DNA of 64,000 bases from assembly GCF_003932715.1 (NCBI RefSeq), contig NZ_CP020700.1, positions 3,184,501 through 3,248,500 on the forward strand, given 5' to 3'. This document shows, in pieces, positions 34,865 to 42,151 of the stretch (position 1 is the stretch's first letter; each line of letters begins with the position of its first letter). The notes below the pieces were generated by a model, which did not search any database, was not told the DNA's origin, and was given only the letters and a program-made list of their open reading frames with translations. Both the position numbers and the translations under genes were made by a program. This DNA is from Streptomyces tsukubensis. GTDB taxonomy: Bacteria; Actinomycetota; Actinomycetes; Streptomycetales; Streptomycetaceae.

Positions 34865-35406
34865 GGGGTGCCCCCGCCGTCGCCCGTCTCCCTGTGGGCG
34901 TTCATGGCAGCAAGCCGGATGGACCACTCGCGTTCGGCGACGGTGAAGGCATGCTCCAGCGTCTCGACGAACGAGGTCCGGCTCACCGTTACCACCGCTG
35001 ATGCCCGCGGAGCCGTTTGACCGCGTACCCGGCAGGCGAGGTGGATCCGGTCCCCGTCGGGGAAGGCGAACGCCAGCACATCGTTGGTGCACTCGCCCCA
35101 GTCCAGGATCTCGCAGTCCGCGAACTCGGCCCCGAAGGCGTCTCCGGTCCCGGCGTCGCCGTACGTCCAGACCGCCTCCGCGACGCGAAAGGCCTCGGAC
35201 GGCGAGCCGAAGCCGACCGGCGGCGCGGCCGGAGTACGGAAACGCCGAAGCTCGTCCCCGAGCTTCTTGACCAGGAGGGGTGGGTAGAACGCGTTGTCCC
35301 AGGAGTTCACATGGAGCCCGCCGACGAAGATGTCGAGGCACAGCAGCCCCGGGTCCCGTTCGATATGGAACTCCAGGCCGAATCCGGCCCGCGACCCCAA
35401 CACCAC
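34861..35406 (-). CDS. Unassigned protein whose stop lies in a MITE end
   Basis: This is a 181-aa protein from GTG 35406, which has GGAGAGG 7-8 bases upstream; the frame is open further 5' but would run into the NADAR gene. The sequence has the look of a compact alpha/beta protein (FHIERDPGLLCLDIFVGGLHV, DILDWGECTNDVLAFAFPDG-like). I do not recognise a family; immunity-type or SMI1-like small proteins are possible. The C-terminal residues GGGTP and the TAG stop come at the junction with the MITE, so the original C-terminus may have been replaced. Confidence 0.5.
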   Translation of the reverse strand: MVLGSRAGFGLEFHIERDPGLLCLDIFVGGLHVNSWDNAFYPPLLVKKLGDELRRFRTPAAPPVGFGSPSEAFRVAEAVWTYGDAGTGDAFGAEFADCEILDWGECTNDVLAFAFPDGDRIHLACRVRGQTAPRASAVVTVSRTSFVETLEHAFTVAEREWSIRLAAMNAHRETGDGGGTP

Positions 35407-35506
35407 GACGCCCCTCTCCGTACTGACGCTACGCCTGTCCCCAGCACACCCTGCGGTCCCTCGCCCCTGCGCTGCCGGTCGCCACCCGGAGCGGCCCTGC
35501 CCTTCT

Positions 35507-35953
35507 TCACCCTGCTTCGGCACGGAGCCGGCTGCGGGTACGCATCAGGATCCGGCCGAGCATGTTCTTCCCGGTCCCGGTCCTGCCGCGGCCCCAGTAG
35601 TGGTCGGTGCCGGTGTCCTCGACGATCTCCTGGTCTCCGGTGGACAGCAGGATGCCGCGGATATCGGCATGCGCCCGGAACTTGGCGCCCACAGCCTGCC
35701 GCATCACCTCGTCCTTGACCCGCTCCCAGTCCCGCCGCAGCGGCCGGGACGGGTCACGCCCCAACTCGGCGGCGCGCAGCGGCGTACGGGCCCGGCGGAC
35801 GAGCTCCGCATGGCGGGTGCCGATGAACTTCTGGGCCTGGAAGTAGTGCTCCGAGGTCGGCCACAGCTGCCCGTCGAGTTCCATGTCATGCGCGGAGAAG
35901 TTGGAGAAGCAGCCGTAGGGAACATCGTCCGCGCCGTAGAAGTAGATCGTCAT
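35507..35953 (-). CDS. NADAR-domain (YbiA-like) N-glycosidase
   Basis: This 148-aa protein has the NADAR pattern: MTIYFYGADDVPYGCFSNFS, LWPTSEHYFQAQKF near residues 30-43 and late TGTDHYWGRGRTGTGKNMLG. It is of normal length and starts at ATG 35953; upstream open codons have repeat-like composition. Family members cleave N-glycosidic bonds, including riboflavin-pathway intermediates (YbiA) and ADP-ribose attached to guanine in DNA (antitoxin-like members beside DarT). No toxin gene is adjacent. It shares this 4-kb stretch with an ADP-ribosylglycohydrolase relative. Confidence 0.85.
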   Translation of the reverse strand: MTIYFYGADDVPYGCFSNFSAHDMELDGQLWPTSEHYFQAQKFIGTRHAELVRRARTPLRAAELGRDPSRPLRRDWERVKDEVMRQAVGAKFRAHADIRGILLSTGDQEIVEDTGTDHYWGRGRTGTGKNMLGRILMRTRSRLRAEAG

Positions 35954-36070
35954 CCGGGCCTCGTCGCAGTTGCGGGAACGGCACGATCCCAGGCACCGGG
36001 CGCCGGCCGCAACCCGGATTCGACCGATGGAGCCGGTCGCGGCGCCGGCCCGCCCGTTCGGCCTCCGCTC

Positions 36071-36115
36071 TCTCGGTATCCGCCATCTCGGTATCCGCTC
36101 TTTCGGTATCCGCTC
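36071..36115. repeat. Three tandem 15-bp repeats upstream of the NADAR gene
   Basis: TCTCGGTATCCGCCA, TCTCGGTATCCGCTC and TTTCGGTATCCGCTC are consecutive, followed by a decayed fourth. They lie in the 323-base spacer between the divergent NADAR and secreted-protein genes. Nothing else of note is seen there. Confidence 0.75.
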
Positions 36116-36276
36116 TTCCGGGGTCCCGGTCGTCCGCATCTCCCGGCGGAACGGGACCGCTGCCTCATGTGCCCGGGACACCGGGACCAGCAGCATGAGA
36201 CTCGTCAACGACCACCGCAGGGGCCGGATCCACGACGGGCCCGGCCGTCCCTGCGTGGATTCTCCGGGGAGGACAA

Positions 36277-36789
36277 ATGTCCGGCACCTTACGCCGACGT
36301 GCCACGATCGGCGCGATCAGCCTGATCCTGGCCGTGCCGCTGGGCCTCACGGCCCCCGCCGCCGGGGCCGCCGAGAAGCCCGCGAAGAACACCACTGCGG
36401 CCATGACCGTCGCGCAGCTTCAGCAGAACTACGGCGACCTCAACGGTCTCCGGCTGCAGAACGTCGACGGAACCAGTGGCGTCTGGGTCGTCATCGACGG
36501 CAAGCGCCACGGGGTCCCCGACATGTGGACGTACAACAACCTGTTCGCCAACTGGAAGATCGTCACGCTGTACGACCTCTACAACATCCCGTACGGCGGG
36601 CACCTCACCCACGATGCCCATCTGATCACGTCCCCGTCATCGGACACGGTCTGGCTGCTCACCAACAACGAGAAGCGGGGGATCACGGGCCGGGCCTTCG
36701 CGAAGTACGAGTTCGACGGAAACAAGATCCAGTCGGTGCGCGACATCGTGCTCAATGCGATCCCGCGGGGCCCGAACATCGACCTCTGA
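36277..36789 (+). CDS. Secreted protein with two VWL/V-KR repeats
   Basis: This 170-aa protein has a Sec signal (residues 1-31, ending GAAE). The mature part holds two similar units of about 50 residues. The first runs LRLQNVDGTSGVWVVIDGKR to NIPYG. The second runs HLITSPSSDTVWLLTNNEKR to AIPRG. Each has a VW(V/L) strand, a basic KR turn, an aromatic/charged middle (NWKIV / DGNKIQ) and an Ile-Pro-x-Gly end. Such repeats occur in secreted actinobacterial proteins, sometimes attached to enzymes; function unknown. Here the repeats are the entire protein. Confidence 0.7.
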   Translation: MSGTLRRRATIGAISLILAVPLGLTAPAAGAAEKPAKNTTAAMTVAQLQQNYGDLNGLRLQNVDGTSGVWVVIDGKRHGVPDMWTYNNLFANWKIVTLYDLYNIPYGGHLTHDAHLITSPSSDTVWLLTNNEKRGITGRAFAKYEFDGNKIQSVRDIVLNAIPRGPNIDL

Positions 36790-36848
36790 CCCCGTGCGCG
36801 GGCACCGGACCGCATCCGCATCGGGTTTCCCTCGGGCCGGAACGTGAC

Positions 36849-36881
36849 GGAGCCCGGGAGCATGTCCAGCTCCCGGGCTCC
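36849..36881. terminator. Perfect 13-bp hairpin, probably bidirectional
   Basis: GGAGCCCGGGAGC (36849-36861) pairs perfectly with 36869-36881 around a 7-base loop. It stands 60 bases after the plus-strand secreted protein gene and about 50 bases beyond the minus-strand tRNA-like units, so it could end both transcripts. Confidence 0.65.
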
Positions 36882-36933
36882 AGCTTGCCACCCATTTGCG
36901 CACACCGACGGCGTTTAAGAACCGCGGGTCATA

Positions 36934-37012
36934 TTGAGATCGACGTGTTCTGCCTTTGAACTACAGCGCCACGAGAGAGGCGCCGGGGGGACTTGAACCC
37001 CCATCCGTCGAT
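36934..37012 (-). tRNA. Second tRNA-like unit, circularly permuted
   Basis: On the minus strand the 3' half comes first: anticodon-stem strand CGACG (37010-37006), T arm GGGGG-TTCAAGT-CCCCC (37002-36986), acceptor strand CGGCGCC (36985-36979) and base 73 T. A 7-base spacer CTCTCGT follows, then the 5' half: acceptor strand GGCGCTG (36970-36964), TA, D arm GTTC-AAAGGCA-GAAC (36961-36947), A and CGTCG (36945-36941), ATCTCAA. Acceptor strands pair 7/7 with one G-U. The anticodon strands pair perfectly and the pairing extends to 7 bp. The loop suggests anticodon CUC (Glu), but this depends on the unknown joining point. No CCA is encoded, and the variable loop is only 3 bases. Confidence 0.7.
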
Positions 37013-37076
37013 GTTCGCCCACGTTCGGTCGATCCGGTGTTCGGCGGCGAATACTGAGACTGGAGCGAGAATCTGA

Positions 37077-37160
37077 GTTTGACGGGGCCGCCTCTGCCGG
37101 GCTTGGGCCACCCCCGCATGTGGTGCGGGGAGAGGGATTCGAACCCCCAACTGACACCCC
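37077..37160 (-). tRNA. First tRNA-like unit, circularly permuted, CCA encoded
   Basis: On the minus strand the order is again 3' half then 5' half. The 3' half has GGGGT (37160-37156), variable loop GTCAGTT, T arm GGGGG-TTCGAAT-CCCTC (37148-37132), acceptor TCCCCGC (37131-37125) and A-CCA (37124-37121). A 3-base spacer CAT follows. The 5' half has acceptor GCGGGGG (37117-37111), TG, a D arm with GCC/GGC stem and 13-base loop with GG, G, GCCCC (37088-37084) and GTCAAAC. The acceptor pairs 7/7 with one G-U; the anticodon stem pairs 5/5 with one G-U. The loop reads CAA (Leu) if joined there, although a Leu tRNA normally has a long variable arm. The unit lies 77 bases after the stop of the 243-aa gene on the same strand. 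Confidence 0.7.
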
Positions 37161-37236
37161 TTCTTCAGCTTCAACATCAGTTTCAGCTTGCGCTCATCGC
37201 GCACCCTCCGCTCGTAACGGAGGGCGTATACGGGGG

Positions 37237-37968
37237 CTACCGGAAGAGGTAGCCGAATACCGCGTCGCCGACCCGCTGGTCGGTGACCTCGGTGTTGTTC
37301 GCCTCCTCGCGGGCGAACTTGACGGACTGCTGGAGCTTCTCGACGCGGTCGAGGAGTTCGTTGACCCGCCGGGCGGGCAGCGCGCCGGAGAACTTCACCG
37401 TGGTCCAGTAGCCGACCGGGACGTCCTCGTAGTACACCTCGACCTGCGCCGGGTGCTTCTCCGTGGCCTCGGCCTTCACGTGGTTGCGCGGAACCTTCTT
37501 CGTGCGGATGGTCCGCACCGGGTCGGTCTTCCACGAGTCCGTCGAGGGGTCCAGGTTCCACGATTCGGAGGCGTCGAGCACCGGCAGCTTGCGCACGAAG
37601 GTGTGCAGATCGGTGAGCTGCTTCTCCAGGAACAGCAGGTACGGGACGGGCACCTGGGGCAGCAGCACCGTGCCGTCGACCACCACGTCCGCGGCTGCGG
37701 ACCGGTTCGCCCAGTCCTTCGTCGCGGTCACGTCGAAGAGGCGCGTCAGCGTCCCGGCGGTCGTCCGCAGAGCGTCCTCGGCCTTGATCTGCACCCGCGT
37801 GGACTCGGGCGGCAGCTGCTCGCCCTCTTCGTCCTTGGGCTGGTAGGTCCGGGAGATACCGGCCAGCAGGGCGGGCTTCTGCACGTCCTGGTGGGCCTGG
37901 GTGAGCTCTTGGAGAGCCTTGGACTTGACGCCCTTTTCGACTGCGATGATCTGATTCAGCTTCGGCAC
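37237..37968 (-). CDS. Conserved actinobacterial protein, function unassigned
   Basis: This 243-aa soluble protein has no signal or membrane segment. It has a strong alpha/beta look, with a Lys/Glu-rich N-terminal helix (IIAVEKGVKSKALQELTQAH), the block LLAGISRTYQPKDEEGEQLP, the central VVVDGTVLLPQVPVPYLLFLE and DLHTFVRKLPVL, and a C-terminal coiled segment. I have a sense of a widely conserved actinobacterial family but cannot name a function. GTG 37968 has no ribosome site; TAGGTT ending about 6 bases upstream could be a -10 element, so the mRNA may be leaderless. Its stop lies 77 bases before the two permuted tRNA-like units on the same strand, so it may be cotranscribed with and act on them. 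Confidence 0.75.
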   Translation of the reverse strand: MPKLNQIIAVEKGVKSKALQELTQAHQDVQKPALLAGISRTYQPKDEEGEQLPPESTRVQIKAEDALRTTAGTLTRLFDVTATKDWANRSAAADVVVDGTVLLPQVPVPYLLFLEKQLTDLHTFVRKLPVLDASESWNLDPSTDSWKTDPVRTIRTKKVPRNHVKAEATEKHPAQVEVYYEDVPVGYWTTVKFSGALPARRVNELLDRVEKLQQSVKFAREEANNTEVTDQRVGDAVFGYLFR

Positions 37969-38168
37969 ACGGCGAACCTAACAACCCCGCGCCGCAAGCA
38001 CATCCGATTAATTGCGCGAGGGATGGAGGAACCTGTGCGGGACGGTTTTTCCGATGGTTTCTCTACGCGGACGGCGCACGCCACCCACCGGTGGACCTGA
38101 TGTGCCCTTCCGGCACCTGAGCCGGCACGTCCGCAGGGGGGCACGGCGGTGGTGAGGGTACGGCGCCG

Positions 38169-39074
38169 TCAGCGCCGCTCCTTCTCCCAGGCGGCCACGC
38201 CCAGCTTTCCGGTGGTCCCGAGGTCCAGCTCCGGAATCAGCATCACCGGGCTCGCACCCGGCTTGGCGACCAGCCGCACATAGGGCCCGTTCGCCGCCTT
38301 GCCGAAGCCCTCGTGCGTGTTCCGCCACATCAGACTGCTCCGGGCCGCCTCGCCCGGGGCCAGGCTGAGCCGGCGCGGGCTCGTGGTGCCGAGACCGGTC
38401 GAGATCTCCGCGCCGCCGCGCAGCACCCGGACGCCGGTGAGCGGCCGGTGCTGCTCGTCCAGGGGGGTCACCCGGGGATATCCGTCGAGTGCGTACGGCC
38501 GGGTCCCGCAGTTCTCCAGCCGTACGCCGACGGCCCGCAGCCCCATCGCCGCGTCGCCCTGGTCGGCCGTCACGCGCACACCGGACCGGGGGCAGGGCCC
38601 GGCCGGTGAGCCCAGTTCGTCCACGGGAACGCTCCGCACCTTGAAGATCTTCACCCCGGCCGTCCCGGCGGAGTCCGGGCCCTGCGCGGGGGTGGCCGTA
38701 AAACTGGTCCTGACGGTCGCGCCGCCCGGTACGGAGGGCACCGCCACCGGGGTGCTCTCGTACGCCTGCCCGGCCGCGTCCGTCACCGAGAACGTGACGG
38801 TGTAGGCGTACGGCTCCTTCTTGGGGCTGGTCACCTCGAAGGCGACGGACGCCACCCCCGACGAACAGCCGGGCGTGCTCGCCCCGAGGCCCTTGGTGCC
38901 GGTGATCCGGACGCCGTCCTTGGCCTCCCCGAGCGGCGGCCCGGCCTCCCGGCACTTCTCCGTCTCCTCTTCCGCCGCTCCGATCGGCGCGGTGTCGCTG
39001 CCGCAGCCGGTCAGCAGAAGGAGGCCCGCGAAGACGGCCGCGGCCAGGGGCAGTGGGGTACGGGGACGGCGCAT
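38169..39074 (-). CDS. Lipoprotein with DUF4232-like domain
   Basis: This 301-aa protein has a lipoprotein signal: basic MRRPRTP, hydrophobic core and lipobox LLTGC at about residues 20-24. The mature protein has two beta-rich halves. The second, from RSGVRVTADQGDAAMGLRAV to YVRLVAKPG, resembles DUF4232 (PGEAARSSLMWRN near the end). There are several cysteines (KCREAG, TPGCSSG, GPCPRSG, ENCGTRP), suggesting two disulphides. Such lipoproteins are common on Streptomyces membranes and their role is unknown. It is divergent from the imine-reductase-like gene. Confidence 0.75.
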   Translation of the reverse strand: MRRPRTPLPLAAAVFAGLLLLTGCGSDTAPIGAAEEETEKCREAGPPLGEAKDGVRITGTKGLGASTPGCSSGVASVAFEVTSPKKEPYAYTVTFSVTDAAGQAYESTPVAVPSVPGGATVRTSFTATPAQGPDSAGTAGVKIFKVRSVPVDELGSPAGPCPRSGVRVTADQGDAAMGLRAVGVRLENCGTRPYALDGYPRVTPLDEQHRPLTGVRVLRGGAEISTGLGTTSPRRLSLAPGEAARSSLMWRNTHEGFGKAANGPYVRLVAKPGASPVMLIPELDLGTTGKLGVAAWEKERR

Positions 39075-39227
39075 CGGGCCACCTCAGCAGGGCGGGCTGC
39101 TGGGCGCTATGACCGGCGCCACATCACCGTGTCCCGGCCTGCGGACCGGACCGACAGCGGACCGGCAGCCGACCGACAGCGCCCGCCGCCAACCTGATCC
39201 CACCAACCCCCGAAAGGACCACCCGCC

Positions 39228-40112
39228 ATGACCACCACCTCTTCTTCCACCTCCGTCTCCGTGATCGGGCTCGGCAACCTCGGTCAGGCGCTGGCCGGGG
39301 CGTTCCTCGACGCGGGCCACCCGACGACCGTCTGGAACCGCAGCGCCGCCAAGGCGGACGCGCTCGTCGCCCGGGGTGCCGTCCGGGCGGCCACCGCGGC
39401 CGAGGCAGTCGCCGCGAGCGACCTGGTCGTGGTCGCCGTCATCGACCAGGACACCGCGCGGACCGTCCTGGAGTCCGCGGCGTCCGCGCTTCCCGGCCGT
39501 ACCGTGGTGAACCTGACCACCTCGACCCCTGAGCCCGCCCGTGCCCTGGCGGACTGGGCGACCACCCAGGGCGCCGACTACCTGATGGGCGCGGTGTACG
39601 CCGTACCGCAGACCATCGGCACGGACGACGCGTTCATCCTCTACAGCGGATCGGCCGACGCCCACGAGCGCTTCCGCGCGCCGCTCGGCCTGCTGGGCGG
39701 CGACACGTTCGTCGGCAGCGACCCGGGTCTGGCGTCGGTCCACGACGTGGCGATCCTCAGCGGGATGTACGGCCTGTTCTCCGGCTTCTTCCAGGCGGTG
39801 GCCCTCGGCCGCTCCGAGGGCATCAAGGCGGTGGACCTCACCGGCCATCTGAACCGGTGGATCCAGGGAGTCCTGGCGGTCCTGCCCGAGTTCGCGGCGG
39901 AGATCGACGCGGAGTCGTACGAGACGGAGGCGTCCAGCCTGGACATGAACGCGACGGGCCTGCGGAACATCCTGGCGGCGACGGAGGCCCAGGGCCTGAG
40001 CACGGACCTGCTGTCCCCGCTCCAGCGCCTCCTGGACGACCAGGTCGCCCAGGGCCACGCCCGCAAGAGCCTGTCGCGGGCGGTGGAGTCCCTGGAATCC
40101 CGGAAGCGGTGA
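39228..40112 (+). CDS. NAD(P)-dependent imine reductase-like oxidoreductase
   Basis: This 294-aa protein has an N-terminal Rossmann domain of the 6-phosphogluconate dehydrogenase/beta-hydroxyacid class (VSVIGLGNLGQALAGAF, WNRSAAKADAL, VNLTTSTPEPARALA). A helical C-terminal dimerisation domain follows, with HDVAILSGMYGLFSGFFQA and a late DMNATGLRNILAATEAQGL. The Ser/Thr-Thr-Pro stretch at the domain border and the alpha-helical tail match imine reductases (IREDs), which reduce cyclic imines with NADPH. The physiological substrate is unknown. GAAAGG lies about 11 bases before the ATG. It is a single gene, with the next gene 27 bases downstream on the same strand. Confidence 0.75.
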   Translation: MTTTSSSTSVSVIGLGNLGQALAGAFLDAGHPTTVWNRSAAKADALVARGAVRAATAAEAVAASDLVVVAVIDQDTARTVLESAASALPGRTVVNLTTSTPEPARALADWATTQGADYLMGAVYAVPQTIGTDDAFILYSGSADAHERFRAPLGLLGGDTFVGSDPGLASVHDVAILSGMYGLFSGFFQAVALGRSEGIKAVDLTGHLNRWIQGVLAVLPEFAAEIDAESYETEASSLDMNATGLRNILAATEAQGLSTDLLSPLQRLLDDQVAQGHARKSLSRAVESLESRKR

Positions 40113-40139
40113 TCAGGACGCTCTTCATAGGATCGCGCC

Positions 40140-40622
40140 ATGACAGCCGACGCACGTGTGACGCGGGCCCTGTTCTCCCGCCGCCTCAAGCCGATATCCA
40201 AGCCCAGGCCGCTGTCCCAACTGCCGGAGCGCCTCTGGTCCGACGAGGACTGGGACCGTATCCAGCGCGGTTATGCGGCCCGGGACATGGACGAGAAGTG
40301 GAACGTCTTCACCGAGGACGAGACGGTCTTCCTGCACCGCAGCTGGACCGGCCACGGGGTCTTCGAGGCGACCTTCGCCCCGGTGGACGGCGGCGGCCGG
40401 CGGATCTCGGGTGCGGTCGTGGAGCGTCATTCCAAGTTCTACGGCAGCACCGACGACGCGTACGACTGCGTGATGCTGGAGCTGGTGCTCAGCTCCATCG
40501 TCCTGGGCGAACCCTCGACGGGCCTCCGCACCCGGCTGGTCGAGACGGCACAACTGCGTTCTCCCGACGCCCCTCCCGGAGTCCTCCTGCACAGCCACCT
40601 GGGGCAGCGCACGGACTCCTGA
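40140..40622 (+). CDS. Unassigned 160-aa protein
   Basis: A soluble protein of 160 aa with a basic N-terminus (RALFSRRLKPISKPRP) and a central aromatic/charged region (DRIQRGYAARDMDEKWNVFTE). The latter half has DAYDCVMLELVLSSIVLG, probably helical. No family is recognised. The gene follows the IRED gene by 27 bases on the same strand, so the two may be cotranscribed. A perfect 12-bp terminator hairpin lies 14 bases after its stop. Confidence 0.55.
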   Translation: MTADARVTRALFSRRLKPISKPRPLSQLPERLWSDEDWDRIQRGYAARDMDEKWNVFTEDETVFLHRSWTGHGVFEATFAPVDGGGRRISGAVVERHSKFYGSTDDAYDCVMLELVLSSIVLGEPSTGLRTRLVETAQLRSPDAPPGVLLHSHLGQRTDS

Positions 40623-40635
40623 CCGCCCCACCGAA

Positions 40636-40670
40636 GGAGCCCCGCCCCATGCACAACAGGGCGGGGCTCC
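40636..40670. terminator. Convergent terminator hairpin
   Basis: GGAGCCCCGCCC (40636-40647) pairs perfectly with 40659-40670 over an 11-base loop, between convergent genes ending at 40622 and 40688. Confidence 0.7.
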
Positions 40671-40687
40671 TCGGGGTCTGCTGTACG

Positions 40688-40906
40688 TCAGCTCAACTCA
40701 GCAGCCCGGGCCAGCGCCACAAGCCCCGCAAAGGCACCAGCGGACATCGTCAGCACGGGACCGCTCGGCCGCTTACTGTCCCGAACCGGGACTATGCCGG
40801 TGCCGGATACATGCTCGGGCGCCCATTCAATGCATTCGCCCCCGTTCGGAGCGCTGTAGCTGGACTTCACCCAACGCATCTGGGAAAAGCTGGGGATGGT
40901 CGTCAT
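40688..40906 (-). CDS. DUF397 protein, copy A
   Basis: This 72-aa protein has the DUF397 order: MRWVKSSYSAPNGGECIEW, VSGTGIVPVRDSKRPSGPVL and a C-terminal SAGAFAGLVALARAAELS. The start ATG 40906 follows GGGG/AAGG. It is the second of two tandem DUF397 genes behind an XRE/DUF5753 gene on the same strand. It is nearly identical to copy B over its last 45 residues, while the first 15 differ, showing a recent partial duplication or conversion. Confidence 0.85.
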   Translation of the reverse strand: MTTIPSFSQMRWVKSSYSAPNGGECIEWAPEHVSGTGIVPVRDSKRPSGPVLTMSAGAFAGLVALARAAELS

Positions 40907-41006
40907 GGGATGCCCCTTCGCACCTCGTCGATCGTGGGTACAGAGCCCGCCTGCGAAGCTGCTTCGGCTTGATGGCTGATGGCGGGCTCTTCGTCCCATC
41001 AAAGGG

Positions 41007-41216
41007 TCAACTCAGGTCCACGGCCCGGGCCAGCGCCACAAGCCCCGCAAAGGCGCCAGCAGACACCATCAGCACGGGACCGCTCGGCCGCTTACTGTCC
41101 CGAACCGGAACTATGCCGGTGCCGGATACATGCTCGGGCGCCCATTCGATGCAATTGCCGCCCTGCTGACTGTAGGAGGACTTCGTCCACTCGGCGGTCG
41201 CCAGGTCAACGCTCAT
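41007..41216 (-). CDS. DUF397 protein, copy B, overlapping the HTH gene
   Basis: This 69-aa DUF397 protein (TAEWTKSSYSQQGGNCIEWA, VPVRDSKRPSGP, ALARAVDLS) begins inside the last codons of the HTH gene, an 11-base overlap with the ATG preceding the HTH stop, so translation is probably coupled. It is immediately followed by copy A. The pair with the HTH gene reproduces the standard regulator/DUF397 module. Confidence 0.85.
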   Translation of the reverse strand: MSVDLATAEWTKSSYSQQGGNCIEWAPEHVSGTGIVPVRDSKRPSGPVLMVSAGAFAGLVALARAVDLS

Positions 41217-42045
41217 CGTGAAGTTCCTTCCGGACAGCTCTGATCAGGTCAAGGGAGGACGCCGGGGACAGTGCGCCCGCCTGAAGTTGATCGTATGCCC
41301 TCTCCCAGACCTCCAAGAGGTCCTCTTCGCGCTCCAGATATCCGCGACTGGCAGACTCCGTGTAGCCCACCAGGGTCCGGTCACGCATGGTCAGCAGAAT
41401 CGCCGGAAGCAACAAGGGCCTTAGGTTCCCGAGGCTGAACGGGACAAGCTGAACCGTGACGGACGGCAACGTGGCAATGTCGGCGAGGTGGTCGAGCTGT
41501 TCGACCATGACACGCCGTCCGCCGACCAGACGACGCAGGCAGCTTTCGTCAAGCACCGCGTAGACCAGTGGTGCATCCCGAGCATGCAGCAGGCGCTGCT
41601 GGCGCGTCGCCAGAAGGCCGACGCGCTCTCCGGCCATGTCTGCCGTGATGGCCCCCCGTTCCATGTCTGCGCGGGCAAGGGCCTCGGCATAGCAGGTCGT
41701 CTGGAACACACCCGGGATCACGCCCAGCTCGAACGTGCGGAACCTGGCTGCCTTGAGCTCCTGTTGCAGGTACTCCGGGAAGCCCTCCAGAAGCACTGTG
41801 TCCCGGATGGCCTGCCACATGACTTCGAAGGTAGCGCCCGCGCCGAGTGCCAGATCGGCCTTCCTCGCGAAGTTCAACGAGGGGGATTTGCGGCACGTTT
41901 CCACAGCAGAGACATGCGTTCCGGAGTAGCCCATACGTTCGGCTAATTCGTCCTGAATCCAACCATGCATCTCGCGTGAGCTGCGAAGTTGCACAGCGAA
42001 CGCTGCTTGCGGGGAGGACTTCGGATCAACCTCTTTACGATTCAT
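41206..42045 (-). CDS. XRE HTH/DUF5753 regulator
   Basis: This 279-aa protein has an N-terminal HTH (MHGWIQDELAERMGYSGTHV, VETCRKSPSLNFARKADLAL). The C-terminal DUF5753 shows FRTFELGVIPGVFQTTCYAE and VTVQLVPFSLGNLRP. It pairs with the two DUF397 genes directly downstream on the same strand. Its 5' side faces two small plus-strand genes about 100 bases away, an arrangement repeated near 43.4 kb. Regulation of the divergent small genes by this protein is plausible. Confidence 0.85.
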   Translation of the reverse strand: MNRKEVDPKSSPQAAFAVQLRSSREMHGWIQDELAERMGYSGTHVSAVETCRKSPSLNFARKADLALGAGATFEVMWQAIRDTVLLEGFPEYLQQELKAARFRTFELGVIPGVFQTTCYAEALARADMERGAITADMAGERVGLLATRQQRLLHARDAPLVYAVLDESCLRRLVGGRRVMVEQLDHLADIATLPSVTVQLVPFSLGNLRPLLLPAILLTMRDRTLVGYTESASRGYLEREEDLLEVWERAYDQLQAGALSPASSLDLIRAVRKELHDER

Positions 42046-42151
42046 GATCTTCGTCGAATCCTCTTGATCTTGGGACAGGTTGAAGACTCATCGACTCTAG
42101 GCCAGTCTGATCCGCCCTGGCAGTGAAACCGCTACAGAGCGGAGGAATGGC

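Noticed and set aside
36919..36970. Stand-alone tRNA with anticodon UCA starting at 36970
   Set aside because: Read alone, the anticodon stem has a mismatch and the base before the anticodon is C rather than U. There is no proper T arm or 3' acceptor downstream; all of these are supplied by the upstream 3' half.
37077..37230. Ordinary (non-permuted) tRNA ending at 37121 with a 5' half GCGGAGG upstream
   Set aside because: The upstream strand pairs only 6 of 7, its would-be D loop has five bases without GG, and the middle is an AGCTGAA-type repeat with no anticodon stem. The permuted reading gives complete stems.
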